A stretch of DNA of 64,000 nt from DATMXT01 sp963662765 (GCA_963662765.2 CAXXUP010000008.1:620001-684000); one strand, 5' to 3'; counted from the first letter of the stretch, positions 15,485 to 24,288 are shown. The notes: a model not told the origin generated them from the sequence alone. A program made the numbers and translations.

Positions 15485-17065
15485 TCAGAGCGAAACATAC
15501 TCATCGTAGGTCATCACTTTGTCTGCCATGCCGTCCGGCTTCAGTTCAATAATCCTGTTTGCGATTGTCTGTATAAACTGATGGTCATGTGATGAGAAAA
15601 GCAGAATTCCTTTGAAATCCACCAAGCCGTCGTTGAGCGCTGTAATCGATTCGAGGTCCAAATGGTTGGTTGGCTGGTCAAACACCAGGACATTAGCGCC
15701 GCCCATCATCATCCTTGCTAGCATACAGCGCACTTTTTCTCCACCGGAAAGAACCTGGACGGGCTTAAATACATCCTCTCCCGAAAAAAGCATCCTGCCT
15801 AAGAATCCGCGCAAATAGGACTCTGATTTATCCTTGGAATACTCCTCCAGCCATTTGAGAATGCTGAGATCTGACTCTCCAAAAAATCGGGTATTGTCCT
15901 TCGGAAAATAGGCCTGCGTTGTACTGACGCCCCACTTGAACGTGCCCTCGTCAGGAACAATTTCTTCCGAAAGGATGCCAAAGAGCGTTGTGGTTGCAAT
16001 TTCGTCGTCTCCCACAAAAGCGATCTTGTCGCCTTTGTTGACCCGAAAGGATACGTGGCTGAGTACGCTCACGCCATCTATCGTATGACTGATGTCCTCT
16101 ACCGTCAGAATTTCCTTGCCTGGCTCACGATCGATTTTAAAACCAACAAAGGGGTACTTTCTGGATGATGCAGGCATTTCGTCGAGTGTTAACTTTTCCA
16201 GTAGTTTTTTTCGTGACGTCGCTTGTTTTGCCTTTGACTTATTGGCAGAAAAACGGGCGATAAACTCCGTAAGATCCTTGACCTTGTCTTCCTTCTTTCG
16301 GTTTTGCTCGCGGGAAATTCTCTGCATCAGCATGCTTGACTCATACCAGAAATCATAGTTGCCGGTATACATCTTAATTTGCGTATAGTCGATGTCAACC
16401 GTGTGCGTGCATACCGTATTTAAGAAATGCCGGTCATGTGAAACGACGATCACCGTGCCCGTGTAATCAAGCAGGAAGTCTTCAAGCCAGTTGACTGACT
16501 TTATATCCAGGTTATTGGTCGGCTCATCCAGCAGGATGATTTCCGGCCGGCCGAAAAGAGCCTGCGCAAGAAGCACTTTCACCTTCTCGTTTCCGCCGAG
16601 GGTATTCATTGGAGCCCACAGTATTTCCTCATCCAGGCCAAGTCCCTGAATGAGCCGGGAGACCTCGGTCTCGGCTTCCCAACCATCTAATTTCAGGAAT
16701 TCTCCCTCAAGTTCAGAAAGGAGCAGGCCGTCTTCGTTGCTGAGCGTCTCCTTGGCATAGAGTTCTTCCTTCTGCTTTGTGATTTGATACAACCGCGGAT
16801 TTCCCTGGATAACCGTGTCAAATACCGTAAACTCATCAAAAGCATAGTGGTCCTGCTTTAATACCGACATGCGCATGTTTTTTGCGATGGACACTTCCCC
16901 TGTCGATGGTTCAAGATCGCCCGCCAGTATCTTTAAAAAAGTTGATTTCCCCGAGCCATTTGCCCCGATGATCCCATAGCAGTTTTCGGGCAAAAATTTC
17001 AAATTTACGTTTTTAAATAGATTGGTGCCGCCAAAGTTTAAACTGAGATTTGTTAAAGTAATCAA
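15485..17065 (-). CDS. ABC-F family ATPase (YkpA/YbiT-like) with a degenerate second nucleotide site
   Basis: 526 aa, two ABC domains without membrane segments, as in ribosome-associated ABC-F proteins. Domain 1: Walker A GANGSGKST (34-42), Walker B IILLDEPTNNLD; its signature reads LGGNE (156-160) in place of LSGGE. The linker (~240-300) is charged and helical. Domain 2: the Walker A position is VGDDEIATTT (351-360), with no Lys; the signature LSGGEK is intact; Walker B is VLVFDQPTNHLDLE with Gln for the catalytic Glu. Domain 2 probably cannot hydrolyse ATP. It may be a translation factor or antibiotic-resistance factor; the class cannot be decided. Confidence 0.85.
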   Translation of the reverse strand: MITLTNLSLNFGGTNLFKNVNLKFLPENCYGIIGANGSGKSTFLKILAGDLEPSTGEVSIAKNMRMSVLKQDHYAFDEFTVFDTVIQGNPRLYQITKQKEELYAKETLSNEDGLLLSELEGEFLKLDGWEAETEVSRLIQGLGLDEEILWAPMNTLGGNEKVKVLLAQALFGRPEIILLDEPTNNLDIKSVNWLEDFLLDYTGTVIVVSHDRHFLNTVCTHTVDIDYTQIKMYTGNYDFWYESSMLMQRISREQNRKKEDKVKDLTEFIARFSANKSKAKQATSRKKLLEKLTLDEMPASSRKYPFVGFKIDREPGKEILTVEDISHTIDGVSVLSHVSFRVNKGDKIAFVGDDEIATTTLFGILSEEIVPDEGTFKWGVSTTQAYFPKDNTRFFGESDLSILKWLEEYSKDKSESYLRGFLGRMLFSGEDVFKPVQVLSGGEKVRCMLARMMMGGANVLVFDQPTNHLDLESITALNDGLVDFKGILLFSSHDHQFIQTIANRIIELKPDGMADKVMTYDEYVSL

Positions 17066-17275
17066 GGTTCCTCCAAAGTAATAGAAATGGTGAATCTATA
17101 TTGTATCTTTCCGTATCCGGTTTTTCAATAGAAACGATACTTTTTTTATTTGGGATATTGCACCGCACTATAAGCGCGCCCCAAAAGACCACAGGGACGG
17201 TGCATTTGTCCTTTTCTCCTGTCAGCCGTTCGGTTCTTCCTCCAACGGCATCACATGCTGCGCTTTTACTTTTGT

Positions 17276-17722
17276 TCAGTCCCAATAGTTGTTGATGATC
17301 CGCTTGAAGCTGATACTTTCGCACTTAATTGAAATACGGTTGTTCCCTTCAAAACTATATTCATGCTGAATGACGGAATCATCTGTAATCGTAAACTGAT
17401 TTTCAAGGCATCGGCCAAACCCGGTCGCTGACTTAAAAGCAACGTCATCCGTCTTGGCAAAGTCAATATTCAGCTGTGTGACATTCTTATAAATGAGTAT
17501 GATGTTCTTATCATCATTGCTTGTGCAGAATTCGATTTGTATCGTCGATCCGCCTCTGTTGCTATATGCCAGAACCATTGAGCCCGTATTTGCGATATAG
17601 AAGTTTTTTAAGTACCAGTCGTGAAACCAATTGCTTTTTTCATACATGGCAATAAAAGATGCCGGGAGTTGTTTCTTGATTTTTTCCTCATAAATCTTTC
17701 CGTACTCTTTATAATCAAGCAT
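17276..17722 (-). CDS. Hypothetical protein
   Basis: 148 aa, soluble, not recognised. The start ATG 17722 is well supported by GGAGG ten bases upstream. The predicted fold is largely beta (alternating hydrophobic strands such as STIQIEFCTSNDDKNIILIY and NRISIKCESISFKRIINNYW). AT-rich codon use matches the preceding hydrolase and ABC-F genes, so it belongs to the same acquired segment. Between its end and the ABC-F start (17066-17275) I see no gene. Confidence 0.6.
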   Translation of the reverse strand: MLDYKEYGKIYEEKIKKQLPASFIAMYEKSNWFHDWYLKNFYIANTGSMVLAYSNRGGSTIQIEFCTSNDDKNIILIYKNVTQLNIDFAKTDDVAFKSATGFGRCLENQFTITDDSVIQHEYSFEGNNRISIKCESISFKRIINNYWD

Positions 17723-17807
17723 ACGTGCCTCCTTGTAATTCTAGGAGCTTTTTAAAGTCAGCTTCATTATATCACGAAATGGCATTTGGGACTTATAATA
17801 AAAATCC

Positions 17808-17839
17808 AGGGGGCGGTTCATTTGCAGGAACCGCCCCCT
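17808..17839 (-). terminator. Terminator of the deacetylase pair
   Basis: 12-bp stem AGGGGGCGGTTC/GAACCGCCCCCT, eight-base loop; on the minus strand it is followed by GGATTTTTATT. Confidence 0.85.
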
Positions 17840-17860
17840 TAGTCTTAATCCCTATTTACT

Positions 17861-18682
17861 TTACAGCAAATTATTGCAGCGCAGCACGTGTTCCGCCACT
17901 GCTTTATTGGTATCGAGCCATGCGCCACGGGCCAGCATGTAGCTGATGAGATTGCTGAGCATATCCACCCGGCTGACCCGGCCGATAAACTGGGGGTGGA
18001 GTACGAAGTTGATCATGCTGCCCTCGACGGCAAGCGAATCATATTCATCCTTCCAGATTTCAAGCATCTCGGCCGGGGACTTCAGCTCGTAGCGCTCCGG
18101 TTCGCTGTCGGTATAAAAATCATAGGCGGTATCGTCAAACATGGAGTCCTTGGGCAGTTCAACGAGCGGAACCTGCTTGCCGTCAATCTCGTGTAAAAAC
18201 GGGCCGTCTTTATTACGCCAGTTGGAGCTGTAAATATACCCTCTCTCCAGGAAGAGCCTCAAGCTGTAGTCGTGCACCACGCCGCCGGGACCCCGGTGGC
18301 CCACGATTTGCTGACCGGTCAGATCCCTTATAATCTTTTCGCAGCGCTCCATGGTGGCGCGCTCCTGCTCATAGGTGGTCTTGGTGGACTCTTCGTGCAG
18401 GTAGCCGTGAAAGCCGATCTCGTGGCCTCGGCGGGCAATTTCCTGCACGACTTTGGGGTAGTCTTCCGCCACGACGCCTGGAATGAAAAAGGTTGCCTTT
18501 ACGCCGTGCACATCCAGCATGTTTAAAATGCGGGGAATCCCCTGCTTGGGACCGTACACGCCCCTAGATACGTTTGTAAGATGGTCCGAATCGGGCCCGC
18601 CCCTAGTTGTCCACATGGTTTCGGCGTCAATATCAAAAGCCAGCATGACGGCGATACGCTTTCCGTTTGGCCACTTGGTCAT
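17861..18682 (-). CDS. Polysaccharide deacetylase family protein (second of a tandem pair)
   Basis: 273 aa NodB-fold enzyme, no signal peptide. Motifs: metal-binding Asp region MLAFDIDAE, VKATFFIPG, the His pair in EIGFHGYLHEES, the GHRGPGG Arg motif, and a C-terminal LHPQFIG. These place it in the carbohydrate-esterase-4 superfamily, in the cytoplasmic HpPgdA/PuuE-like branch that can act on peptidoglycan units or on cyclic amides such as allantoin. The ATG overlaps its paralogue's stop by four bases. About 40 percent of positions look identical to the paralogue by eye. Confidence 0.82.
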   Translation of the reverse strand: MTKWPNGKRIAVMLAFDIDAETMWTTRGGPDSDHLTNVSRGVYGPKQGIPRILNMLDVHGVKATFFIPGVVAEDYPKVVQEIARRGHEIGFHGYLHEESTKTTYEQERATMERCEKIIRDLTGQQIVGHRGPGGVVHDYSLRLFLERGYIYSSNWRNKDGPFLHEIDGKQVPLVELPKDSMFDDTAYDFYTDSEPERYELKSPAEMLEIWKDEYDSLAVEGSMINFVLHPQFIGRVSRVDMLSNLISYMLARGAWLDTNKAVAEHVLRCNNLL

Positions 18683-19551
18683 GCCATCACCCCCCTGTTT
18701 TGCTCCAGCACATACTGCGCCACCTGCTCACAGGTGGCAATCCAAGCGCCCCGCTGCTGCATGTAGCCGATGAGCTCGCCCAGCATGCCGATGCGGCTTG
18801 CCCGGCCGATCATCTGCGGGTGGAGCTTGAGAATGAAAATTTTGTCGCCCTCACGGGCAAGACCGTCAAACTCCGCTTTCCAGTTGCCGATAACCTCGCG
18901 GTTTGTGTACATGGCCCGCACCGCCGGGTCGGAAAAGGTGAAATAAAAATAGGTGAAGTCATCCATCGTGATGTCGCCGGGCAGTTCAACGAGGGGAACC
19001 TCAATGCCCCCCAGCACATGCTGATACGCCCAGTCGCAGTCCTTCATGGAAGAGCTGTACAGATAACCCCGCTCATGCAGAAGTTCGGCGGTAAAGGAAT
19101 GCATAATGCTCTCCGGTGCGCGGTGGCCGACAGGCCTCCGCCCCGTGATGGCCGAGAGGATGTCCTCACTTTTTTGAAAAATGGCGGCTTCTTCTTCTCT
19201 ACTGATGTCAAGGCTTGATTCATGGCGGTAGCCGTGGCAGGCAATTTCGTGTCCCCGCCGATGAATCTCCGAAACCTGATCGGGATAGGTTTCGGCTACG
19301 GCCCCCGGAACAAAGAAAGTTGCGGGAACCTTAAACGAATCCAGTAGGTCGAGACAGCGATAAATACCGGTGTGAGGGCCGTACTGCCCACGGGAATAGT
19401 CGGTGAATCCGATCGTTTTGCCCTTGCGGCGTGCCCGGGAAACCCGCAGGAACTCGGCATCAAAATCAAAGCTTAGCATCACGGCAATTCGTTTGCCGCA
19501 GGGCCACTGGATTCCCGGCCCTGTTTGTATACCATCCAGCTGTGCAATCAT
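18679..19551 (-). CDS. Polysaccharide deacetylase family protein (first of a tandem pair)
   Basis: 290 aa, same architecture as the following gene: MLSFDFDAE, VPATFFVPG, HEIACHGYRHESS, GHRAPES and LKLHPQMIGRASR. The N-terminus is about 17 residues longer. Two coupled, diverged copies suggest a hetero-oligomer or two related substrates. No transporter or regulator adjoins them. Substrate (N-acetyl sugar or cyclic amide) is undecided. Confidence 0.82.
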   Translation of the reverse strand: MIAQLDGIQTGPGIQWPCGKRIAVMLSFDFDAEFLRVSRARRKGKTIGFTDYSRGQYGPHTGIYRCLDLLDSFKVPATFFVPGAVAETYPDQVSEIHRRGHEIACHGYRHESSLDISREEEAAIFQKSEDILSAITGRRPVGHRAPESIMHSFTAELLHERGYLYSSSMKDCDWAYQHVLGGIEVPLVELPGDITMDDFTYFYFTFSDPAVRAMYTNREVIGNWKAEFDGLAREGDKIFILKLHPQMIGRASRIGMLGELIGYMQQRGAWIATCEQVAQYVLEQNRGVMA

Positions 19552-19871
19552 GCGCGTCGTCCTCCTTTTCTACCATTGCGTATTAGTGTTATTGTAGCGC
19601 TCGTATGCTTTACTGTCAACCGATTGGACTTCTGTATAAGCATAAAAATAATATTTGTGAATTATATGCAAAATGAGATGATGCGTAAGCCGTTTGTCTT
19701 TTTGCATATTTGCCGAATCGGAAAGCGCGCCACCGAAATGGCCCCAATATGGCCCTTCGGTGGCATTTTCTTATTCGCCTAATTTTCTTATCATGTTGGC
19801 GAGGACATAACCCACGGGCAACGACCCGGTTCGCCGCTCTCAAAACGGAGCAATTCAAAAAGGAGAATTGA
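19552..19871. other. Intergenic region, divergent promoters
   Basis: 320 bases without a gene; AT-rich in the first half. It contains the hairpin at 19729-19764 and the promoters of the two divergent genes, which I cannot place exactly. Confidence 0.5.
19729..19764 (+). terminator. Hairpin upstream of the YbjN-like gene
   Basis: Outer stem GCCACCGAA/TTCGGTGGC with an inner GGCC/GGCC pairing, followed by ATTTTCTTATT. Lying 108 bases before the next start codon, it may be a leader attenuator rather than the end of a gene. Confidence 0.5.
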
Positions 19872-20516
19872 ATGAACAACTATGAAGCAACCCTGAGGTC
19901 CTTTGAAGAATACCTGGTCACAAAGAGCAACCACAATACGGTCGCCAAGATTTTGGACTGCTCCAGCTCCGCCGGATTTTTCTGCGAGGTGCTTACCTCG
20001 GACGAGAGCTATTTTATGAAAATCCGGGTGGACAAAAATGTTGAATTCGCAATCGTGGAAGCTTTTCCGGGGATCAACGCCCTGTGGCCCTACCATGCCA
20101 TGACCGCCCAGTTTTGCCAGGGGAAAACCGATGAGAAAAAAGTTGCGTATCTGTGCACCAGTTCAGACAACGGGCGGGTATTCTGCCATATCGAGGCAAG
20201 CTTCAAGGACGCACCGCTCAGCGGAGATACCCTCAAAGAGATGGAGGAGATTGTCATCGGCTTTTTGCACGACTACAGAGTGGAGCTGGAATATGTCACG
20301 CATGGGCTTTTTCCGCCCAAGAGGGAGGACGACAAGGAGCGCCGCATCAAAGAGATGCTCTCCGAACTTCAGGACGGTAAAGACGACGACGGCGGGGAAG
20401 ATGACGGCAGCTCTTCCGGTACCCCCGGATTTCCATTCGGCGGGCTTGCAAAGTTTTTAGCGGGATGCGCCGTGGGCGACGGCGACGACGCGGCGGGCGA
20501 CGGGGATGACCGTTGA
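19872..20516 (+). CDS. Hypothetical acidic protein, possibly YbjN-like
   Basis: 214 aa, soluble. Residues ~1-145 look like an alpha/beta YbjN/type-III-chaperone-like domain (AGFFCEVLTSDESYFMKIRV, VAYLCTSSDNGRVFCHIEASF). The tail is low-complexity and acidic (DDDGGEDDGSSS..., ending GDGDDAAGDGDDR). ATG 19872 follows AAAAAGGAGAATTGA. The next gene, an AAA+ ATPase, is 60 bases downstream. A chaperone-like or adaptor role for that ATPase is a guess. Confidence 0.6.
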   Translation: MNNYEATLRSFEEYLVTKSNHNTVAKILDCSSSAGFFCEVLTSDESYFMKIRVDKNVEFAIVEAFPGINALWPYHAMTAQFCQGKTDEKKVAYLCTSSDNGRVFCHIEASFKDAPLSGDTLKEMEEIVIGFLHDYRVELEYVTHGLFPPKREDDKERRIKEMLSELQDGKDDDGGEDDGSSSGTPGFPFGGLAKFLAGCAVGDGDDAAGDGDDR

Positions 20517-20576
20517 AAGCCGCCCGTGTCGGCGCATACGGGCAGTATCATTAATACGAAGCATTGGAGAACGGAT

Positions 20577-21713
20577 ATGGACATTGAAAAACTCAGTGCG
20601 GAAAAAAAGTATCTGCTGAGCCTTCCAGACCATGACCTGCGGATTTTGATCTCCCTGGCCGAAAAAGCCGCAGCGGCGGACATCAAAACATCTAAAGACG
20701 ACGGGGAGCGTCCGAGGATTCCAGACAGCGTGGTGAGACAGCTGGAAGAAGCCAAGGCCATGCTGAAAATCCGGCCGGCCAGCATGGATGCCGATCAGCG
20801 GAAGTGGATTTACGCCTGTGAGACGATGCAGCGTCTCCAAATGGAGGTGCCGGTGTTCTATGCCGGCATCAGTGAGAAGGCCATGTATATGAGATTGAGA
20901 GTTGCCTGTGCCGAAAATTTGCTGCCGGAGGAATTTGTCGGCGCCATGATCCCATGTGTGATGGAGTATATCCGAAAGGGAAAAATGAAGCCCGTCATCC
21001 TGGCGGGGCCTCCGGGATGCGGGAAAACCACCGCGGCAAAAATTCTCGCCGACGTCATGGGAATCGGGGGGCATCTGATCTCGGTCCCCCAAGCGGTATC
21101 CGGCCACGGGCTCAGCGGAGACGCGCTCTCCTTCCGGGGCGCCGATATGGGCGACATCGCGAAGGCCATGGTGCGGGCGGGGACGCTTAACCCGCTGCTC
21201 ATCATCGACGAAGTCGACAAGGATGCGAACAGCACAAATCGCGCGTCCATAACCGACGAGCTGCTGACGCTCTGCGACAACTCGGCAAACGTCTTTTTCG
21301 ACAACTTTCTCGGGTTTTCGCTTGATGTCTCCCACTGTCCCGTCGTCATGACCTGTAACGACCTCAGTGCGGTGCCGGAACCGCTGAAAGACCGGTGCAG
21401 AGTCTTTAAATTCCCGGAGGTCCAGGTAGAGCGCATGTGTGAGATCGTTGGCCGCTACTGCGACAAGAAAATAAGCACCACATATCCCGGCCACATCCTG
21501 CTCGACAGGCCGGCGCTGGAGGGGGCCTGCAGGATGCTTTACGGCAAAAATATCCGCTCGATTCGAAAGCATCAGGAGCTGGTCGACGCCGTCCTCGGTC
21601 AGGCATACACCGAGTCCCTCGAAAAAGATGCGCCGGTCGAGGTGCGTGCGGATCTCTTCTCCCAGGCGATCGACACCGTTGCGGGCCTCGCCACTCGCAT
21701 CGGATTTCGGTGA
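20577..21713 (+). CDS. AAA+ ATPase, Lon-like, without protease domain
   Basis: 378 aa from ATG 20577 (GGAG eight bases upstream; an earlier in-frame start is rejected). N-terminal ~130 residues are helical and unrecognised. The AAA+ module follows: Walker A GPPGCGKTT (144-152), a pore-loop-like segment SGHGLSGDALSFRGADMGDIAKAM, Walker B LLIIDEVDK (207-215), sensor 1 VMTCND (~257-262) and the Arg-finger region PLKDRCRVFKFP. The order and spacing resemble the Lon ATPase core, but no Ser-Lys protease domain follows. Substrate unknown; the partner may be the upstream acidic protein. Confidence 0.75.
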   Translation: MDIEKLSAEKKYLLSLPDHDLRILISLAEKAAAADIKTSKDDGERPRIPDSVVRQLEEAKAMLKIRPASMDADQRKWIYACETMQRLQMEVPVFYAGISEKAMYMRLRVACAENLLPEEFVGAMIPCVMEYIRKGKMKPVILAGPPGCGKTTAAKILADVMGIGGHLISVPQAVSGHGLSGDALSFRGADMGDIAKAMVRAGTLNPLLIIDEVDKDANSTNRASITDELLTLCDNSANVFFDNFLGFSLDVSHCPVVMTCNDLSAVPEPLKDRCRVFKFPEVQVERMCEIVGRYCDKKISTTYPGHILLDRPALEGACRMLYGKNIRSIRKHQELVDAVLGQAYTESLEKDAPVEVRADLFSQAIDTVAGLATRIGFR

Positions 21714-21731
21714 AAAGTCGCTGCCATGCAA

Positions 21732-21764
21732 ACTGCCGGGACCGCGAAGTGCGGTCCCGGCAGT
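21732..21764. terminator. Bidirectional terminator between AAA+ and TPR-like genes
   Basis: 14-bp perfect stem ACTGCCGGGACCGC/GCGGTCCCGGCAGT, loop GAAGT, then GTTTTTT. Confidence 0.9.
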
Positions 21765-21770
21765 GTTTTT

Positions 21771-22844
21771 TCAATCGCCGTTATGAGGTTTTGCGGGTTC
21801 CGTGACGATCAATGGCCTTTTCTTCAGCGGCATGTCAACAATCGGGGACTTGGCGTTTTGGCACAGGACGGCGTAGCGCTCGGATATGGTTTTCGCGTAG
21901 CCCATCGACTGGTTTAAGTCGAAAGCACACTGGTATTCCGTCAAGGCCTCTTCGATTTTGGCGCGGTTCCCGTACGATTCTTTGACGACAAGCGCATCTT
22001 TTGCCAAGGCGCTCCGGTAGACGAAATACCCGATCCGGGAGCTGGGCTGTTCCTGTGCGGTGTTTTTAATTCCTTTTTGTGCGACTTTGATGATCAGGTC
22101 GTACTCCTCGCTGTCGTCCAAAATGTCGTCGAGCATCGTGACGCAGCACTGGGCGGCAATCAGGTTCACGCTCTCGCCGTCGATTAGAATCTTATCGAAA
22201 ATCGCGTGGTTAAGAACCTGCTTCGCCCTTACCCGGTCGTTGGCAAAGAGCAGAAGTTCGGCCTCTTTGTTGTAGCCGCGTTCATCCATGGGGAGATAGT
22301 GCTGGTAGTCCTTCGCGATCTGCACTGCCCGGGCATAGACAGACTCCAGCTCGCCCGAATCGCATCTGGAGAGCAGGCTCTGGTAGTAAACGATCATAAA
22401 TAGGAACAGCCGCCAGTTCCAATACTTCATGTCGATTTTCCGTGCCTGGTTTATGTAGGACTCGCCCACTTCGAACACGCCCGCCTGACCGGCCGCCTGA
22501 ATCGCGTTGGCAAGCAAATCAACACTGCAGGGAAATTTTTTTAACGCAAGAAAGCAAACCTGAAGCGCGGTATAGTAGTCCCCGAACTGGAGAAACCGTG
22601 CGACCAGGTTGTGGTAGTCGTCGGCATTCCCGTACACATGGTTATCGGGGTCGAGAATGTAGGCCGCAACCTGCCTGGAAAACCGAGCGCTGCCGATTCC
22701 GCCGTTCATGTCGATCAGTGCCGACGCTTCCTGCACCGACATGATGCACAAATCGCTCTCGGCGTCCTCCTGGGCCTCCGGTGCGTCCCCGGCACCCTTC
22801 AGCGCACTGAGCAGTGCAAGCCTTTTCATCATATCGTCGTTCAT
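21771..22844 (-). CDS. Hypothetical helical-repeat (TPR-like) protein
   Basis: 357 aa, soluble. Residues ~70-340 consist of amphipathic helix pairs (FLQFGDYYTALQVCFLALKKFP, QAAGQAGVFEVGESYINQARK, EEALTEYQCAFDLNQSMGYA), the look of degenerate TPRs. ATG 22844 has GGGGG upstream. It lies downstream of the XRE-HTH gene on the same strand (56-base gap) and converges on the AAA+ gene. A scaffold or regulator partner is likely; no precise function can be given. Confidence 0.6.
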   Translation of the reverse strand: MNDDMMKRLALLSALKGAGDAPEAQEDAESDLCIMSVQEASALIDMNGGIGSARFSRQVAAYILDPDNHVYGNADDYHNLVARFLQFGDYYTALQVCFLALKKFPCSVDLLANAIQAAGQAGVFEVGESYINQARKIDMKYWNWRLFLFMIVYYQSLLSRCDSGELESVYARAVQIAKDYQHYLPMDERGYNKEAELLLFANDRVRAKQVLNHAIFDKILIDGESVNLIAAQCCVTMLDDILDDSEEYDLIIKVAQKGIKNTAQEQPSSRIGYFVYRSALAKDALVVKESYGNRAKIEEALTEYQCAFDLNQSMGYAKTISERYAVLCQNAKSPIVDMPLKKRPLIVTEPAKPHNGD

Positions 22845-22900
22845 AATCTGCCCCCTTCGCTTTTTTAAATCGTTTGGATTTTGTTTTACTATGGGCTCTA

Positions 22901-23905
22901 TTACTGAGCAAACAGGATGTAATCACTCTCTTTTGGGACAAGGCGCCAAAAGTGCGCGGGTCCCAGCAGGGCAAAGGCTGCCAGCACAGCCAGCCCTTGG
23001 CAGGGCATATTGTCGTCGGCGCACCGCTGATAACAGACGTGCGCACGCCTGTACGCCGGCGCATCTTCACCGAGAACGGCAAAGACAAACGCGGCATCGG
23101 CGCAAAACGCGTTCAGATCGGCAAGCTCCATTAAAGCGCCGCACTTTTTGACAAGGCTGCGAAAGCTCATGCCGGAGTCAGATCGAAACTGTCTGCATAT
23201 CTGACTTTTGATATCGTCTGAAACCGTCCCGTTCATGATTTGGGCGACGTCCGACACCTCGGCCAGCAGCCCTAAGATCGACTCCGGGAAAACCGATTGT
23301 AAAAACGCGCCGTCATCCGAAAAGCCCGAGAGCACGACTTCGGTATGTACACTTGCGGGAATTTCCAGGCCGTCACAGCAAAATTGTCCGCGAAAAGCCT
23401 TGGCCCAGTTCGTACCGTCCAGGTCTCCTCCCGTCAGCATGGCGAGGAAGTGCCGCAAGGTGAACTCGGCGGGAGTGGAAATGCCGTAAGACCCCGCAGG
23501 GCCTGTTTCCCCGCTTGTAACCTGGGGCGTTTCCTCGCCGAAGGGCCTTTTGTTTTTATTCGGATCGGGATATGACTTACGCCACAGCTCCTTGACAAGC
23601 GCCTCGTAGCTGCCGTTTTGATAGATGTCGGCAATCTCCTGATATTCTTGCTGCGATATTTCAGCCCTAAAAGTCGTCAGGTATTCATCGATCATCCGTT
23701 TCTCGTCGTTTGCGAAGTAATCGGCGCAATACCGGCCGAATATCGCCGCAAATTCATCTTGCTTTATGAATTTGGGCAGATCGTACTTGCCCTTTAAAAT
23801 TCGCTTGGCCTGCGTGACACTGATGCCGAGGGTGTCGGCAAGGTCCTCCTGCGATGACTTTGCAACGGAGCACAGCGTTTTTAGGACAACCTGCGCATTG
23901 ATCAT
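22901..23905 (-). CDS. XRE-type HTH protein with large C-terminal domain
   Basis: 334 aa from ATG 23905 (GGGGAG upstream). The first ~35 residues form a lambda-repressor-type HTH (VLKTLCSVAKSSQEDLADTLGISVTQAKRILKGKYDLPKF in outline). The remainder is all-helical and not recognised, with a Cys-rich C-terminus (CYQRCADDNMPCQG). It may be the transcriptional regulator of the accessory cluster 19.8-29.6 kb. Confidence 0.65.
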   Translation of the reverse strand: MINAQVVLKTLCSVAKSSQEDLADTLGISVTQAKRILKGKYDLPKFIKQDEFAAIFGRYCADYFANDEKRMIDEYLTTFRAEISQQEYQEIADIYQNGSYEALVKELWRKSYPDPNKNKRPFGEETPQVTSGETGPAGSYGISTPAEFTLRHFLAMLTGGDLDGTNWAKAFRGQFCCDGLEIPASVHTEVVLSGFSDDGAFLQSVFPESILGLLAEVSDVAQIMNGTVSDDIKSQICRQFRSDSGMSFRSLVKKCGALMELADLNAFCADAAFVFAVLGEDAPAYRRAHVCYQRCADDNMPCQGLAVLAAFALLGPAHFWRLVPKESDYILFAQ

Positions 23906-24102
23906 CAAACCATCTCCCCAAAAATGAGCTTTTTTTGCTCGCTGCATGTTCCTGACAAAGCCTGTGCCGCAAAGTACAATAACGTCACAACGAACGGATA
24001 ACCTCGGCGGCAGACATTAGCTGCATTATACCATGGGTGGAAATCGTTGTCCAGATTGGGTGAAAAACGGGTGCCGGAGCAAAAAGAAGGGGGAGAGCAA
24101 AC

Positions 24103-24255
24103 TTGCTTGTTTCAATCGTGATGTTTTTTATATTACTGAAGCTCATTGATCCAAAGCTGAGCGCCGGAGGCTGCCTTATACGGGCCGCCGCCAGAGTGTT
24201 CGAACTGATGATCACGGTGATCCTCCTGTGGCTTTTGTTCCATATGACACATTGA
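24103..24255 (+). CDS. Small double-TM membrane peptide
   Basis: 50 aa, TTG start seven bases after AAGGGGGAG. Two hydrophobic segments (LVSIVMFFILLKLI and VFELMITVILLWLLFHM) flank a short basic loop (RAAAR). It ends 33 bases before the next gene and is therefore probably the first cistron of the operon up to 27357. Size and topology resemble small membrane regulators, holin-like or toxin peptides; none can be shown. Confidence 0.45.
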   Translation: MLVSIVMFFILLKLIDPKLSAGGCLIRAAARVFELMITVILLWLLFHMTH

Positions 24256-24288
24256 AAACAACACATTTTCGAAAGGATGAGACGACCG

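Noticed and set aside
12895..17760. tRNA-Leu as an attachment site with a flanking repeat
   Set aside because: I found no second copy of the tRNA 3' end nor an integrase; only composition supports an island.
20457..21731. 424-codon ORF on the minus strand opposite the AAA+ gene
   Set aside because: It mirrors the GC-rich AAA+ gene, has no ribosome site, and the plus-strand frame has clear Walker and sensor motifs.
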